From Kribbella turkmenica (GTDB lineage: Bacteria > Actinomycetota > Actinomycetes > Propionibacteriales > Kribbellaceae): a stretch of 64,000 bases of DNA. The notes under the pieces were generated by a model. That model worked only from the letters and a program-made list of their open reading frames with translations, was not told where the DNA came from and ran no database searches. Below, piece after piece: positions 16,339 through 24,788 of this stretch. The DNA lies in contig NZ_SMKR01000010.1 in NCBI RefSeq assembly GCF_004348725.1, positions 1 to 64,000 on the forward strand. Reading direction: 5' to 3'. Each line of letters begins with the position of its first letter. Within the stretch, counting starts at the first letter, position 1. The translations under genes and the position numbers were made by a program.

Positions 16339-17261
16339 AGGTCCACCTCCCGGCGGTTCAGGAACCAGTTCAGCGGCAGCACGATCGCCGTGACCACCAG
16401 GAACAGGATCACGTTGCCGGCCGTGGACAGGCCGTAGAACCCGGCCTGGTACTGCTTGTAGATCACTGACGCGATCACGTCCGAGGTGAAGCCCGGACCA
16501 CCGCGGGTCGTCGCCCAGATCAGCTCGAACGACCGCAGGCCGCCGATCAGCGACAAGATGATGACGGTGACCGTGGCCGGCTTGCACAGCGGCAGCACGA
16601 TCCGGCGGAACGACTCCCACGAGCCGGCTCCGTCGACCCGGGCGGCTTCCATGTACTCCCGGGGGATCGACACGATGCCGGCGATGTAGATCAGCGTCGC
16701 CAGGCCGACACCTTTCCAGACGTCGATCAGGGCGATCGACATCAGCGCCCAGCTCGGGTCGGTCAGCCAGCCGGGACCGTCGATCCCGATCACGCCGAGC
16801 GCCCCGTTGATCAGGCCGCGTTCGGGGTTCATCAGCACCTGGAAGGTCAGGCCGACCCCGATGCTGCTGACCAGCACCGGGAAGAACACGACCGACCGCA
16901 GGTACCCGCGCCCGATGATCCGGGAGGTCAGCAGGACGGCGAGCAGCAGCCCGAGCACCACCTTCGACCCCGACGTCACCACCGCGAACACCAACGTGTT
17001 CGTGAAGCCCTTGACCAGCGCGGGCTCCTGGAAGAACATCACGAAGTTGTCCAGCCCGATGAACGTCGAGTCGAACAGCGTCCACCGGGTCAGGCTGTAG
17101 TAGAACGACGCGAACGTCGGGATCAGGAACAGCACGCTGTAGAGCAGCGCCGTCGGCAGGTAGAACCAGAACGAGTACGGCGTGTAGAACCTCTTCCCGG
17201 CCGCCTGCGCGGCCGGGGTCGAGTCTGTACGAGACTTCGGCCTGGCCGAGGTGATGGTCAT
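16335..17261 (-). CDS. CUT1 ABC permease, MalF-like (rhamnoside cluster)
   Basis: This 308-residue protein has an about 35-residue cytoplasmic N-terminus followed by LPTALLYSVLFLIPTFASF and five more spans. The EAA loop is MEAARVDGAGSWESF (about residue 208). It lies 4 bp after the binding-protein gene. It forms the channel pair with the MalG-like subunit encoded just downstream. Confidence 0.93.
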   Translation of the reverse strand: MTITSARPKSRTDSTPAAQAAGKRFYTPYSFWFYLPTALLYSVLFLIPTFASFYYSLTRWTLFDSTFIGLDNFVMFFQEPALVKGFTNTLVFAVVTSGSKVVLGLLLAVLLTSRIIGRGYLRSVVFFPVLVSSIGVGLTFQVLMNPERGLINGALGVIGIDGPGWLTDPSWALMSIALIDVWKGVGLATLIYIAGIVSIPREYMEAARVDGAGSWESFRRIVLPLCKPATVTVIILSLIGGLRSFELIWATTRGGPGFTSDVIASVIYKQYQAGFYGLSTAGNVILFLVVTAIVLPLNWFLNRREVDL

Positions 17262-17265
17262 GGAA

Positions 17266-18597
17266 TCACCAGCCTGCCAGGCCTAGTTGCTGTGCCTGCT
17301 TCTTCACATCCTCGTCGTACCGCGCCGCGCCGTCCTTGGCCTTGCGGATCCCGGAGCCGACCTCGACGGTGATCTGCTCGAGCGACGGCCCCTTCACCGG
17401 CGACAGGAACTCCAGCGCCAGGCTGGAGCCACCCTCCTTGTCCAGGTACGGCTGCATGTCCTTGATCGCCTGCGGTACGTCGGCCGGCAGCTCACACCCC
17501 TTGACCGCGTACGGCCCGGTCGGCACACCCGCGCTGGCCAGCGACTTGCACCCGTCGGGGCTGGCCACGAAGCCGAGGAACTTCTTCGCCGCCTCCAGCT
17601 TGTCGCCGGTCGTGGTGTTCGGGATGTAGATGCCGCCCGGAGTCCACACGGTCAGGCCGTTCTTGGTCGCGTCGTCACCAGGCAGCGCGAACAGGCCGAC
17701 GTCCTTGGCCGCGTTCGGATTGGTCGCGATCATGTCGTTGACCACGCCGGACAGGATCGGGTAGTGCGCGCCCTTGCCGGTGGCAAGCATCTTCAGCCCG
17801 TCCGGCAGCTTCGCCGAGGCGAAGTCCTTGTTCTGGTAGCCGAGGTCGTGGACCTGCTGGGTGTGCTCGAACCCCTTCAGGGCGGCCGGCGAGCTCGCGT
17901 ACTTCGCCTGGTTCTTGGTGTACTTGTCGGCGAAGTCCGGCTCGGCGGCGGCCACGTTGTGGAAGTCGCCGAGGACGAACAGCTGCGACGTCCAGGTCTC
18001 GCCGTACGTCTGGATCACCGGCGCGACCCCGCCCCCGGCCGCCTTGATCTTGGCGTTGTTGGCGATGAACTCCGCCCAGGTCTTCGGCACCTGCAGCCCG
18101 AGCTTGGTGTAGACGGGGATGCTGTACAGGACCGCGCCGCCCATGAACCCGCCGGACGGGACGCCGTAGACCTTGTCGCCCGACGTCACCGTCTTCCTGA
18201 AGTTCTCGTCCAGGTCCCCGATGTAGGGCTCGTCGTTGATCGAGGTGAGGTTCTTGTCCGGGGCGATCGCCTGGAACAGCGACCCGGTGTTGTAGGCGAA
18301 CACGTCGGTCATGTCGCCGGTGGACAGCCGGGTCTTGACGATGTTGTCACCCTCGCTGCCGGACGGCCGTGTCTCCAGGTTGATGGTGATGCCAGGGTTC
18401 TTGGCGGTGAAGTCCTTGCTGAGCTGCTGGGCCTCCTTGAGATCCTGCTCCTGGTTGCCGATCAGATAGGTGATCTCGATCGAGCCGCCACCGCCCGAGT
18501 CGTCACTGGAGCCGAGGCTGCCCGCGCTGCACGCGGTCAGGGCGAGCGAGCAGACCGCGAGGACGGCCGGTCCTCTCGTACCTGGGCGGAACGTCAT
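17266..18597 (-). CDS. Extracellular solute-binding lipoprotein, family 1 (rhamnoside cluster)
   Basis: This 443-residue lipoprotein has signal peptide MTFRPGTRGPAVLAVCSLAL with lipobox LTAC, a Ser/Asp/Gly linker and the receptor core. GGAGG lies 5 nt before the ATG at 18597 and only 2 nt before the ATG at 18600, so 18597 is preferred. It lies 62 bp after the rhamnosidase gene and directly before the permeases, so it likely binds the rhamnosidase's product or oligosaccharide substrate. Confidence 0.91.
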   Translation of the reverse strand: MTFRPGTRGPAVLAVCSLALTACSAGSLGSSDDSGGGGSIEITYLIGNQEQDLKEAQQLSKDFTAKNPGITINLETRPSGSEGDNIVKTRLSTGDMTDVFAYNTGSLFQAIAPDKNLTSINDEPYIGDLDENFRKTVTSGDKVYGVPSGGFMGGAVLYSIPVYTKLGLQVPKTWAEFIANNAKIKAAGGGVAPVIQTYGETWTSQLFVLGDFHNVAAAEPDFADKYTKNQAKYASSPAALKGFEHTQQVHDLGYQNKDFASAKLPDGLKMLATGKGAHYPILSGVVNDMIATNPNAAKDVGLFALPGDDATKNGLTVWTPGGIYIPNTTTGDKLEAAKKFLGFVASPDGCKSLASAGVPTGPYAVKGCELPADVPQAIKDMQPYLDKEGGSSLALEFLSPVKGPSLEQITVEVGSGIRKAKDGAARYDEDVKKQAQQLGLAGW

Positions 18598-18659
18598 CAT
18601 GACCTCCAAGGGGTGTTTCTTCAGGGCATCTGCATCGGGGCGGGGGTCGGTCGGCCGGG

Positions 18660-21482
18660 TCAGGTGCTGGTGTCGAGGACGGCGTCCAGCCTGGCCTGCA
18701 GGGCTTCGGCGCCGGGGCTGAAGCCACGCGGGCTGATCGCTTCCACGAGCTGGGCGGCCGGCTGGTCCAGGTACCGCTCGAGCTTGGCCGCGAGCTCGGC
18801 GTCGTCGGCGACGATGTCGTTGTCCTCGGCGGCGGCAACGATCGTGGCCCAGCTGGTCTCGTGGTCCATCAGTTGCCGGATGGTCGGGTCCGCGGTCAGT
18901 GCCGGCGTCGCCGCGGCCGGGTCGTCGGCGGTCCACTCGTGCGTGCCGTGGCCGGCCTCGACCGGCGCGTCCTCACCCGGTACGTCGACCCGGGCCCGCG
19001 AGCCGACCGGCACGGTGACGCTGAGCCGGACCTGGCCGTCGGCCCGTGTCCACGAGACCGCGGCCTCGCCGTACGGGGTGAGGTGCTTGGCAGAGGCGCG
19101 GGTGAGGTGCGAGGTGAACAGCGGGCGGACGACGATCGTCCGGTAGCCCGGGTCGCCGGCGGCGAGCCCCGCGACGCGGCGGTGCATCCAGTCGGCGACC
19201 GCGCCGAGGGCGTAGTGGTTGAACGACGTCATCTGGCCGGGGTTGATGCTGCCGTCGGGCAGCATGCTGTCCCAGCGTTCCCAGACCGTCGTAGCGCCCA
19301 TCGTCACTGCGTACAGCCAAGAGGGGCAGCCTGTCTCTAGCAGAAGCCGGTAGGCGAGGTCCGGATGTCCGGAATCGGCCAGCGCATCGGCCACCAGCGG
19401 CGTACCGACGAATCCCGTGCTGATCCGGAAGCCGGCCGTCCGGACCAGGTCGGCGAGGCGCCCGGCGGCGCGCTTGCGCTGGCTCTCGGTCGGCAGCAGC
19501 GCCCACTGGAGGGCGAGGGCGTAGTTTGTCGCCGCGTCGCTCAGTACGCGGCCGCCCTCGGTGGTGTACTCGGCCGCGAAGGCCTGCCGGACGCGGGCGG
19601 CCAGGTCGGCGTACTCGCGGGCCAGTTCGGCGTCGCCGACGACCTCCGCAGCCTTGCCGACGACCTCGGCCGAGCGGGCCAGGTGCGCGGTGGCCAGGAC
19701 GTCGGGGTCGGCCTTCGCGCGGAAGGGATTGTCCGGCGGCGCGGTCGGGTCGAGCCAGTCGCCGAACTGGAACCCGCCGGACCACAGCAGGCCCTCGCCG
19801 GCCAGGTCGGCCATCCGGTCCACCCAGGCCCGCATGCTCGGCAGTTGCCGGGCGAGCAGCGCGGCGTCACCGGTGCGCTCGTAGATCACCCACGGCACGA
19901 TCGTTGCCGCGTCACCCCATGCGGCCGTGGCCGGCCCGCTGTGCCGGAGAATGTCCGGCACGACGAACGGCACCGAGCCGTCCTTCTGCTGCTCGACCGC
20001 CAGATCGGCGAGCCAGTTGGTGAGGAACCCGGCGGTGTCGAACAGGAAGCTGGCCGTGGGGGAGAAGACCTGGATGTCACCGGTCCAGCCGAGCCGCTCG
20101 TCCCGCTGCGGGCAGTCGGTCGGGACGTCGACGAAGTTGCCGCGCATGCCCCACACGACGTTCTCGTGGAAGCGGTTGAGCAGCTCGTGTGACGACTCGA
20201 ACCAGCCGGTCCGGCGCAGGTCCGACCCGACCACGACGGCCTCCAGGTCAGCGAGTCGCAGGTCGTCGACTCCGGTCACCTCGGCGTAGCGGAAGCCGTG
20301 GAAGGTGAGCGGCGAGTCGAGGACAACCTCGTCCGGTCCGGCGAGCACGTAGGCGTCGGTGGCCTTGGCGGTGCGCAGCGGCCGGACGCCGAGCTCGCCG
20401 TTCTCGAGCACTTCGGCGTGCCGCAGGACGACCTCGTCGCCCTCGGCGCCGCCACGGACCGTCAACCGGACCCGCCCGACGACGTTCTGGCCGAAGTCGA
20501 CCAGGGTCTTGCCGGACGGCGACGTACTGATCTCGACCGCGGGCACGACCTCGGTGATCCGGACGGGCGGTCCGTCGGGCGCGACCAGCACGTTCAGGTC
20601 GGCGTCGAGGACGTCCACCCCGACGGCCTCACCAAGGGTGCGGCGGAGGTCGGTGCGCTGGCCGTCGTAGATGTCGTCGGCGAGGATTCCGCTCTCGCGG
20701 GCCGTCCAGGTGTCGTCGCTGCCGAACGTGTGCACCTGGCCGTCGGCGGTGGTGACCTCGAGCTGGGCGAGGACCGCGAGACGCTCGCCGTACAGGGAGT
20801 TCTTGCCGTGGAAGCCGAGCCGGCCGCGGTACCAGCCGTTGCCGACCAGGAACTCGAGCCGGTTCTCACCCGGCCGGACCAGACCGGTCACGTCGTAGGT
20901 CTGGTAGCGCAGCCGGGCCTGGTACGCCGTCCAACCGGGCGCGAGCTCCTCGTCGCCGATCCGCTCACCGTTGAGCTCAGGCAGGTAGATGCCGTAGGCC
21001 GTCGAGTAGAGGCGAGCCTTGACGACGTCGGCGGGAAGCTCGAACGCACCGGCGACCAGGGGAGCGGGCGAACCGTTGCGGTTGCCCCGAGGACTCACGA
21101 ACCGGGCGGTCCAGTCGGCCGCGCTCAGCAGACCGGCTTCGACGGTCGCTGGTCCGCTCCACTCGCTCCAGTCGTCTCCCGAGACATCACTGCCGCGAAC
21201 CCGAATGCGGACCTCGGCCGCCTGGCGCGAGGTCAGCGGGTCGCCCGGCCACGGGACCAGCACCTGATCAGGGGACTGAACCGTGTACACCTGTGCCCTG
21301 GCGGTCTCCGCTCCGCTGCCCGGAACACGGATCTCGACCTCGTACGCCGTCTGCGTGTACCCGGCGTCAGCGGCCGGGATCTGCCACGACAGCCTGGGCG
21401 TCGCGGTGCCGATGCCCAGGACGGGCCCGGCGTCGGTGCGGTGCTCGAAGCGGAGCTGAGTGGGAGCGGCGAGGTTCGACAT
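18660..21482 (-). CDS. Alpha-L-rhamnosidase, GH78
   Basis: This 940-residue enzyme has the GH78 order: N-terminal beta domains (LSWQIPAADAGYTQTAYEV; GNGWYRGRLGFHG), then the (alpha/alpha)6 barrel with DCPQRDERLGWTGDIQ (about residue 460), whose Asp/Glu residues are catalytic in the family. TTVWERWDS and TSFNHYALGAVADWMHRRV follow near residue 750. It cleaves terminal alpha-L-rhamnose from glycosides. No signal peptide is seen, so it probably acts in the cytoplasm on imported rhamnosides. About 65 extra C-terminal residues, acidic and helical, follow the last beta domain and are unusual. First gene of the operon, divergent from the AraC gene. Confidence 0.94.
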   Translation of the reverse strand: MSNLAAPTQLRFEHRTDAGPVLGIGTATPRLSWQIPAADAGYTQTAYEVEIRVPGSGAETARAQVYTVQSPDQVLVPWPGDPLTSRQAAEVRIRVRGSDVSGDDWSEWSGPATVEAGLLSAADWTARFVSPRGNRNGSPAPLVAGAFELPADVVKARLYSTAYGIYLPELNGERIGDEELAPGWTAYQARLRYQTYDVTGLVRPGENRLEFLVGNGWYRGRLGFHGKNSLYGERLAVLAQLEVTTADGQVHTFGSDDTWTARESGILADDIYDGQRTDLRRTLGEAVGVDVLDADLNVLVAPDGPPVRITEVVPAVEISTSPSGKTLVDFGQNVVGRVRLTVRGGAEGDEVVLRHAEVLENGELGVRPLRTAKATDAYVLAGPDEVVLDSPLTFHGFRYAEVTGVDDLRLADLEAVVVGSDLRRTGWFESSHELLNRFHENVVWGMRGNFVDVPTDCPQRDERLGWTGDIQVFSPTASFLFDTAGFLTNWLADLAVEQQKDGSVPFVVPDILRHSGPATAAWGDAATIVPWVIYERTGDAALLARQLPSMRAWVDRMADLAGEGLLWSGGFQFGDWLDPTAPPDNPFRAKADPDVLATAHLARSAEVVGKAAEVVGDAELAREYADLAARVRQAFAAEYTTEGGRVLSDAATNYALALQWALLPTESQRKRAAGRLADLVRTAGFRISTGFVGTPLVADALADSGHPDLAYRLLLETGCPSWLYAVTMGATTVWERWDSMLPDGSINPGQMTSFNHYALGAVADWMHRRVAGLAAGDPGYRTIVVRPLFTSHLTRASAKHLTPYGEAAVSWTRADGQVRLSVTVPVGSRARVDVPGEDAPVEAGHGTHEWTADDPAAATPALTADPTIRQLMDHETSWATIVAAAEDNDIVADDAELAAKLERYLDQPAAQLVEAISPRGFSPGAEALQARLDAVLDTST

Positions 21483-21501
21483 GTGTCTCCAAACCGGCGA
21501 G

Positions 21502-21513
21502 TGAAACGATTCA
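21502..21513. promoter_or_regulatory. LacI-type operator candidate in the rhamnosidase promoter
   Basis: TGAAACGATTCA is a 12-bp imperfect palindrome with a central CG, the form typical of LacI-family operators. It lies 20 nt upstream of the rhamnosidase start, where it would block transcription or initiation. No LacI gene adjoins it; the nearest is at 43.5 kb. Confidence 0.5.
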
Positions 21514-21618
21514 TTGGCGGCTGCGGCGAAAGGCCTCGGTCTGTTCCGGGTTGATGGCGAGGATGTTTCGCCTGTCCCCCGATCCTGAAGGTGCCGACCG
21601 CCGAGGACTAGCCCGATG

Positions 21619-21644
21619 TGCACTCGTGGTAGCACAAAATGCAC
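21619..21644. promoter_or_regulatory. Directly repeated half-sites, probable AraC activator site
   Basis: TGCAC occurs at 21619-21623 and again at 21640-21644, exactly 21 bp apart (two helical turns), with a related AGCAC between at 21631-21635. Direct repeats at this spacing are the usual target of AraC-family activators, and the site lies 20 bp upstream of the AraC gene in the divergent gap. Confidence 0.5.
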
Positions 21645-21664
21645 CTCGGCCCGTATCGTGAGGC

Positions 21665-22561
21665 ATGGCCGACGAGCCGGTGACCCATACCGGGACGCTG
21701 CTGCACTTCGTCGAGGGGACGCTGGTGCACGCGGGTCCACACCTGCACGAGAACACGCACCCCCTGCACACCCACAGCTTCTTCGAGATCGCTCTGATCA
21801 CCGGAGGCGAAGGGGTCCACCACAGTCTGGCCGGCCGCCAGCGGCTCGAGGTCGGCGACGTCATCCTGCTTCGCCCCGGCGTGTGGCACCAGTACGACGA
21901 GTGCCGTGGACTGCAGGTCTACAACTGCTGCTTCTCGGCCGACCTGGTCCAGCGCGAACTGGCCTGGACCCGTGAGGATCCCTTGCTGGGTTACCTGTTG
22001 TGGACCGGTCCGTTCTCGGCGCAGCGACGCGGAATGCTCACGACCAGACTCGATCCGGTCGCCTTCAAGGAAGCTCTCGAGCACCTGGAGGAGCTCCGGC
22101 GGTTGCGCAACCAGTCGCTCAGCCGGCATCGCGGCGACGTCATCGGCTGGCTGTCGCTGTACCTGAGCTGTCTCGCGCGGGTGGTGGTCGAGCAGGACGA
22201 TCTCGGTGAGCAGACGCATCCCGCCGTACTGGACGCGATGCGGATGATGGAGGCCGATCCGGCACGGCAGTGGATGCTGACGGATCTTGCGAACGCGTCG
22301 CACCTCGCGCCGGGGTACCTCGTCCGGTTGTTCAAGTCGGCGACCGGGCTGCCTCCGATGGCGTACCTGAACCGGCACCGGGTCGAGCTCGCGGCCGACC
22401 AGTTGCTGCACACCGACCTGCCGATCAGCCGGATCGCCGAGTCCGTCGGCTGGCCCGACCAGAACTACTTCGCCCGCCGGTTCAAGTCCCACTACGGCCT
22501 GAGCGCCTCCGTCTACCGACAACGTTTCAACGCGCGCAAGCTCAGCCCGTCACCGCGCTGA
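21665..22561 (+). CDS. AraC-family transcriptional regulator (RhaR/RhaS-like)
   Basis: This 298-residue protein has an N-terminal cupin sensor (HTHSFFEIALITGG; LEVGDVILLRPGVWH, about residues 30-80). The C-terminal double helix-turn-helix spans LTDLANASHLAPGYLVRLFK and ISRIAESVGWPDQNYFARRF (about residues 200-285). It is divergent from the rhamnosidase operon across 182 bp, so it most likely activates that operon when rhamnose or a rhamnoside binds. The sugar ligand is inferred from the neighbour. Confidence 0.92.
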   Translation: MADEPVTHTGTLLHFVEGTLVHAGPHLHENTHPLHTHSFFEIALITGGEGVHHSLAGRQRLEVGDVILLRPGVWHQYDECRGLQVYNCCFSADLVQRELAWTREDPLLGYLLWTGPFSAQRRGMLTTRLDPVAFKEALEHLEELRRLRNQSLSRHRGDVIGWLSLYLSCLARVVVEQDDLGEQTHPAVLDAMRMMEADPARQWMLTDLANASHLAPGYLVRLFKSATGLPPMAYLNRHRVELAADQLLHTDLPISRIAESVGWPDQNYFARRFKSHYGLSASVYRQRFNARKLSPSPR

Positions 22562-22592
22562 AGCGCAGCGAACGGTTGAATCCAGCAACTGC

Positions 22593-23054
22593 CTAGTCGG
22601 CCAGCAGCGGCAGTTGGTGGAGGAAGGTCTCCCAGGAGTCGGGGAACCAGCCGGGGACGCCGAGGACGGCGAGATAGAGCCAGATCGCCACCAGTACGCA
22701 GAGGAACAGGGCGAGCGTGCCGAGGGCCTTCAGCCAGGCCGGCTGCTTGCCGGTCCAGGCGGTCAGTTCCTTGACCCGGTCCTTGACCTTGTAGAGCACC
22801 CGCTGGGCCCACTCGAACTCGCTCGCCAGCACGGCGAGACCCGCGATGAACAAGGGGATGCCGCCGGGGCCGGGCAGCCACCCGGTCAACGGCGCGGCGA
22901 TGATCAGCACCCCACCCACCACACCGACGCCGATCCGATAGATCAGGTGCTTCTTCGGATCCGCCCGTATCCGCCGCCGCCACTCCCACCGGTCGTCCTC
23001 AGCGTCCAGCGTGATGTTGTGATCAGTGCGGTCGGGTCCCCTCTTCTCGGCCAC
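22593..23054 (-). CDS. Small membrane protein with PGPGG segment (TIGR02611/PGPGW-like)
   Basis: This 153-residue protein starts with about 38 charged cytoplasmic residues. The span RIGVGVVGGVLIIAAPLTGW runs into LPGPGGIPLFIAGLAVLA, the PGPGW-type hairpin of a small uncharacterised actinobacterial family. A final span ALFLCVLVAIWLYLAVLGV precedes a short tail. Function unknown. It follows lpdA on the same strand across a hairpin, so it is probably transcribed on its own. Confidence 0.8.
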   Translation of the reverse strand: MAEKRGPDRTDHNITLDAEDDRWEWRRRIRADPKKHLIYRIGVGVVGGVLIIAAPLTGWLPGPGGIPLFIAGLAVLASEFEWAQRVLYKVKDRVKELTAWTGKQPAWLKALGTLALFLCVLVAIWLYLAVLGVPGWFPDSWETFLHQLPLLAD

Positions 23055-23108
23055 GCCCCAAGCGTACGTGAGGGGTCAGCCGATCCCACGTCCCGCGCCG
23101 TAACGGAA

Positions 23109-23140
23109 CGACGGCAGACCCCCTGCAGGATCTGCCGTCG
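23109..23140 (-). terminator. Hairpin terminator after lpdA
   Basis: CGACGGCAGA (23109-23118) and TCTGCCGTCG (23131-23140) form a perfect 10-bp stem with a 12-nt loop, 15 bp past the lpdA stop. Confidence 0.75.
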
Positions 23141-23155
23141 CCCGGTGCCGCTGGG

Positions 23156-24553
23156 TCAGAAGTTGATCATGTGGCCCTCGAGCCCGTGGAAGGCCTCCTG
23201 GAGGGCTTCGCTCAGCGTCGGGTGCGCGTGCACGTTACGGGCCAGTTCCTTCGTGGTCAGGTCCCACTTCTGCGCCAGCGTGAGCTCCGGCAGCAGCTCG
23301 GTGACCTCGGGGCCGATCAGGTGGGCGCCGAGCAGCTCGCCGTACTTGGCGTCGCTGATCACCTTCACGAAGCCGGTCGGGTCGCCGAGACCGTGGGCCT
23401 TGCCGTTCGCGGTGAACGGGAACTTCGCGACCTTGACGTCGTACCCCTTCTCCCGGGCCTGCTCCTCGGTGTAGCCGAAGCTGGCCACCTGCGGCTGGCA
23501 GAAGGTGGCGCGCGGGATCATCACGTGGTCGAGCTCCATCGTCTCGACGCCGGCGATGGTCTCGGCCGCGATCACGCCCTGGGCCTCGGCGGCGTGGGCG
23601 AGCATCAGCTTCGCGTTCACGTCGCCGATGGCGAAGATGTTCGGCACGTTCGTGCGCAGGAAGCCGTCGGCCTCGATCGCGCCGCGCTCGGTCAGCTTCA
23701 CGCCGATCTTGTCCAGGCCGTAGCCGTCGACCCGCGGCTGGAATCCGATCGCCTGCATCACCTTGTCGGCCTCGAGCGTCTGCTGGTTGCCGTCCTTGCC
23801 GGTGACGGTGACCTTGACCTTCTCGCCGGAGTCGTCGATCGCGTCCACCCGGGTGGAGGTGAGCACGTCGACGCCGAGCTTCTTGTAGGCCTTGGCCAGT
23901 TCCTTGGACACCTCGGCGTCCTCGAGCGGGACCATCCGGTCGAGGAACTCGACGATGGTGACCTTGACGCCGTAGTTGGCCAGCACGTAGGCGAACTCGA
24001 CGCCGATCGCTCCGGCACCGGCGATGACGATCGAGCCCGGCAGCTCCTCGGTGAGGATCTGCTCCTCGTAGGTCAGCACCCGCTCGCTCAGCTGGGTGCC
24101 CGGCAGCAGCTTGGTGGTCGCGCCGGTGGCGATGATGCAGTTGTCGAAGGTGACGGTTTCGGACTGCCCGTCGTTGAGGCTGACGTCGAGGGTGTTCGCG
24201 TCGACGAAGCTGCCCCAGCCGTCGAACTCGGTGATGTTGTTCTTCTTCATCAGGAAGTGGACGCCCTTGACCCGGCCGTCGGCGACCTTGCGGCTGCGCC
24301 GGACGGCGGTCGGGAAGTCGAAGCTGACGTCGCCGCTGATGCCGAACGTCTTCGCGTCCGCGCGGAAGATGTGCGCCAGTTCGGCGTTCCGGAGCAGCGC
24401 CTTGGACGGGATGCAGCCCACGTTCAGGCAGACACCGCCCCAGTACTTCTTCTCGATGATGGCGGTCTTGAGCCCGAGCTGGGCGGCGCGGATCGCCGCG
24501 ACGTACCCACCCGGACCCGCGCCGAGGACAACAACGTCAAAGTGCGAGGCCAT
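23156..24553 (-). CDS. lpdA: Dihydrolipoyl dehydrogenase (E3)
   Basis: This 465-residue flavoenzyme has the FAD site [14 protein letters not shown] at the N-terminus and the redox disulfide [13 protein letters not shown] (about residues 40-52). The NAD site is [14 protein letters not shown] (about residue 177), and the active-site base His-Glu is in [11 protein letters not shown] near the C-terminus. It reoxidises dihydrolipoamide in pyruvate, 2-oxoglutarate and branched-chain 2-oxoacid dehydrogenase complexes. All catalytic residues are present and length is typical. It stands alone, as the housekeeping copy often does in actinobacteria. Confidence 0.96.
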   Translation of the reverse strand: MASHFDVVVLGAGPGGYVAAIRAAQLGLKTAIIEKKYWGGVCLNVGCIPSKALLRNAELAHIFRADAKTFGISGDVSFDFPTAVRRSRKVADGRVKGVHFLMKKNNITEFDGWGSFVDANTLDVSLNDGQSETVTFDNCIIATGATTKLLPGTQLSERVLTYEEQILTEELPGSIVIAGAGAIGVEFAYVLANYGVKVTIVEFLDRMVPLEDAEVSKELAKAYKKLGVDVLTSTRVDAIDDSGEKVKVTVTGKDGNQQTLEADKVMQAIGFQPRVDGYGLDKIGVKLTERGAIEADGFLRTNVPNIFAIGDVNAKLMLAHAAEAQGVIAAETIAGVETMELDHVMIPRATFCQPQVASFGYTEEQAREKGYDVKVAKFPFTANGKAHGLGDPTGFVKVISDAKYGELLGAHLIGPEVTELLPELTLAQKWDLTTKELARNVHAHPTLSEALQEAFHGLEGHMINF

Positions 24554-24788
24554 GAAGTGAACTTTAATGGGTCGCGCCAGCGGATCGGAGCGGTGGGACG
24601 GCGCCGGGCCGCGAGCGTGACCGGGGTCACCGAACGGCCCGTCCCACGGTCACGATCGGGGCGTTCCGCGGCCGTCCTGGTCACGGTCCGTGTCCGGGGG
24701 TTCCGCGGGAACCGTTCGCCGCCTAGGCTGGGCAAGCGCGGTGGCCGCTACCCTCTGCGCGCGTGAGGCGATCGACGATGGGGGCCTG

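Noticed and set aside
16339-17085. N-terminal extension of the MalG-like permease frame
   Set aside because: The frame stays open upstream to 17085, but that part is out of frame with the MalF-like gene and lacks permease features; the GTG at 16338 overlaps the upstream stop as expected.
24554-24788. Possible c-di-AMP (ydaO) riboswitch before the cell-wall hydrolase
   Set aside because: Such riboswitches often precede NlpC/P60 and M23 genes in actinobacteria, but I could not match the conserved core segments by eye in this GC-rich gap. A covariance-model search would decide.
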